From positions 1-64,000 of the forward strand of contig JABVXU010000011.1 in NCBI GenBank assembly GCA_013365365.1: 64,000 nucleotides of DNA, given 5' to 3'. This document shows positions 62,221-64,000 of this stretch, piece after piece (positions within the stretch are counted from its first letter, which is position 1; each line of letters begins with the position of its first letter). The stretch comes from Cruorifilaria tuberocauda (lineage: Eukaryota > Nematoda > Chromadorea > Rhabditida > Onchocercidae). Made by a program: the position numbers and the translations under genes. The notes under the pieces are model-generated. The model had not been told where the DNA came from, did no database searches, and was given only the letters and a program-made list of their open reading frames with translations.

Positions 62221-63949
62221 TCACGTAGCAGCACATTTCGGACGAACAAACGCCTCGATGATGTCGTGGTTGTCCACTCGGGTAAGATAGAGTGCTGAAC
62301 GTCGCAAGCTCATCGTCGGTAACTCGATCCAGTTGTTACAACGGAAATCATACGCTTCCGTTTCACCTATAGTGCCAACCATACCTCCGTAACCTCCCGC
62401 AACCACTACTTGGTTATTTAATACTTCTATACCGAAATTTGAACTGAAAGAAAATGAAATTTTAATTATACTGTCGTGTAATAGTTTGGATCCTGGAACA
62501 ACATGAAAACATGGCAAACTTCATGGTTTTCATTTCATGAGCTTGAAAGCATTCCGAATCAAATCTGAATCTCAATTGAAACCGTGGTCTATTCATTGAC
62601 CGCAAGCGATGCCATTTTCCTTCTCTAGCATCGATAAACTCGCATGTTTGCAAACGACTGGTACCATCAAAACCTCCACATATGAATACAACACCTTCCA
62701 GAGTGGCCGCACCAACACCCGAGCGCTAAAATATCAGCAGCCTGTTAGAGATCAAGTAATCTGTATGAAATATTCAGATTAAACTGAGAGCGCAATTAAC
62801 TCGGCTCGTCATATTGCTGCTCATAATAAACCATCGATCACGTTGGGGTTCGTAGTATTCAACGCTCGAATGACAGTTCATTCCGTCGAAACCACCAATG
62901 GCGTAGGCTACATTTTTCATTATCACACAGTGGCCATCGCTTCTGTAACTCTAACTATTACTTTCTCGATATGCATGAAGGGGAATATAGGAGGTAAATG
63001 CTTTTACAGGTGAAATAAGGCAATTAATCAGGAAAAACGCACAACGTTTGACTTCGCCTTCTTTAGCATAATTGATCCGCATTACATTCCAGTTAAATTT
63101 ATGATTAATTTTTGATTTTGAAATAACCTTCTGACGCTCATTTCGGCAATTCGATGCCACTGATTCTTTGGTATATGAAAAATCTCAGCAGATCTCAAAC
63201 GATCGTGGTTGTTGTAACCGCCGATCGCTATAATTCGTTCCGGATCCAGCAAACCACACCCAACATAGCACCGTTGATCATACATTGGTGCTGCCTCTAT
63301 ACATTCCTGCAGATTGACGATTCTGAATGAAAATCTTCGGTACAGTTTCGAAATTTACTATTTGTAAATTTTTCCAGATTTTCATCTTTTAAATCGAAAT
63401 TTTTAAACACAGATTAAAAACAAATCAATGGGATACTCATGAGCTAAGCAAACATTCTATTTGATTCATTTATCTTTGATTACTTCAAACCAATCTAATT
63501 TGCAATCTGGGAAAAATGAATTTACAAAATCTACCTGATTACTTAAGTTAAATTTTCGCGTTGACCGATAATATTCAGCACCATTGAAACCACCAATTGT
63601 AAATAAATGCTCGCCAGTGTTGATGACAGCATGATAAGCACGTGGCAATTCAAAAAGTTTAAGCTCCGAACGTATCCATCTTTGAGCTCGGAAATCGAGC
63701 GCTTCCACTAACATCGTAGGCCCTATATTGGACCAACCACCTAATAGAGCCAATTTCATTACGTTTTGAATAAAGTTTCTAAAAAATTTCTAAATTTTTG
63801 AAATTGCGAAGGACCGTTTGTTATTACCACTCGCAAGTAAGACTGAATTCGGCAGACGTGGCTCCTTCTCACTGAAGCCAACAGTATCATTTCGTCCACG
63901 GAGCTCTTCACGCAAGCGCACCGCGCCTCCGCCATCACAATCATTAGCC
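62221..63949 (-). CDS. BTB-kelch protein, C-terminal kelch propeller (partial)
   Basis: Exons 63828-63949, 63535-63740, 63128-63306, 62801-62942, 62583-62725 and 62221-62443 join in phase. The reading frame is already open at the first, so the gene continues beyond the right edge. The junction to the propeller reads EPRLPNSVLLASGGW, like the RLPYEILFAIGGW link in KLHL10-type proteins. Six kelch blades are seen by their di-glycines: SGGW, IGGFNGAEYY, IGGYNNHDRL, IGGFDGMNCH, CGGFDGTSRL and AGGYGGMVG, most followed by the usual Tyr/Phe and Trp of the blade. The protein ends VRPKCAAT. Such proteins are substrate adaptors for Cullin-3 ubiquitin ligases; the BTB and BACK domains that bind Cul3 are expected outside the window. 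A KLHL10-like identity is suggested by the repeat sequences but not proven. Confidence 0.9.
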
Positions 63950-64000
63950 TTAAAATTTAGCGTTTACTTCAGTCTATGCACAGTTAGCTGGAATTTTCAA

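Noticed and set aside
63466..63778. In-frame extension of the second kelch exon to the right (to 63778)
   Set aside because: Using the acceptor at 63741 joins in phase and gives a direct LLASGGW link typical of BTB-kelch proteins; the extension breaks the phase.

Overview
The window is nuclear DNA from a nematode, most likely a spirurid/filarial (clade III) species. It is AT-rich, its genes are split into short exons with phase-consistent GT-AG introns, and nearly every gene start has an AG acceptor a few bases upstream of the ATG, as expected for spliced-leader trans-splicing. The decisive marker is a complete unc-60 locus with the nematode arrangement of two ADF/cofilin isoforms in tandem. 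No bacterial operons, CRISPR arrays, rRNA genes or intact transposons were seen.

Layout. 1.3-2.6 kb (-): arylalkylamine-type GNAT N-acetyltransferase, five exons. 9.4-10.2 kb (+): AP-2 sigma adaptin, complete at 142 residues. 12.4-12.6 kb (+): possible 72-residue secreted peptide. 14.9-18.5 kb (+): four-pass membrane protein. 19.8-24.4 kb (-): large BPI/LBP-family lipid-binding protein. 26.1-27.0 kb (-): 113-residue single-pass membrane protein. 27.7-28.5 kb (+): decayed cyclophilin. 30.1-34.2 kb (-): unc-60 B and A exon sets, followed by about 6 kb of upstream DNA with a GC-richer patch and small repeats. 40.7-42.8 kb (-): GID8/TWA1 (LisH-CTLH). 44.2-47.0 kb (+): Maelstrom (HMG box plus MAEL domain). 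49.0-52.4 kb (+): CPEB translational regulator. 57.1-57.4 kb (-): very short secreted collagen-like protein. 59.7-62.0 kb (-): unrecognised receptor-like single-pass membrane protein. 62.2-64 kb (-): C-terminal six kelch blades of a BTB-kelch protein whose N-terminus lies beyond the right edge.

The genes do not form one pathway. The cluster at 40-52 kb is the most coherent: a GID/CTLH ubiquitin-ligase subunit is divergent from Maelstrom, which is followed on the same strand by CPEB. Maelstrom and CPEB are both germline RNA regulators. A Maelstrom with its four signature residues is notable because non-clade-V nematodes are reported to lack PIWI/piRNAs. Three introns are best explained by GC rather than GT donors, and the receptor-like gene matches no family I know. 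Exon models were built by hand from reading frame, splice phase and family resemblance, so first exons and a few boundaries remain uncertain, as stated in each entry.
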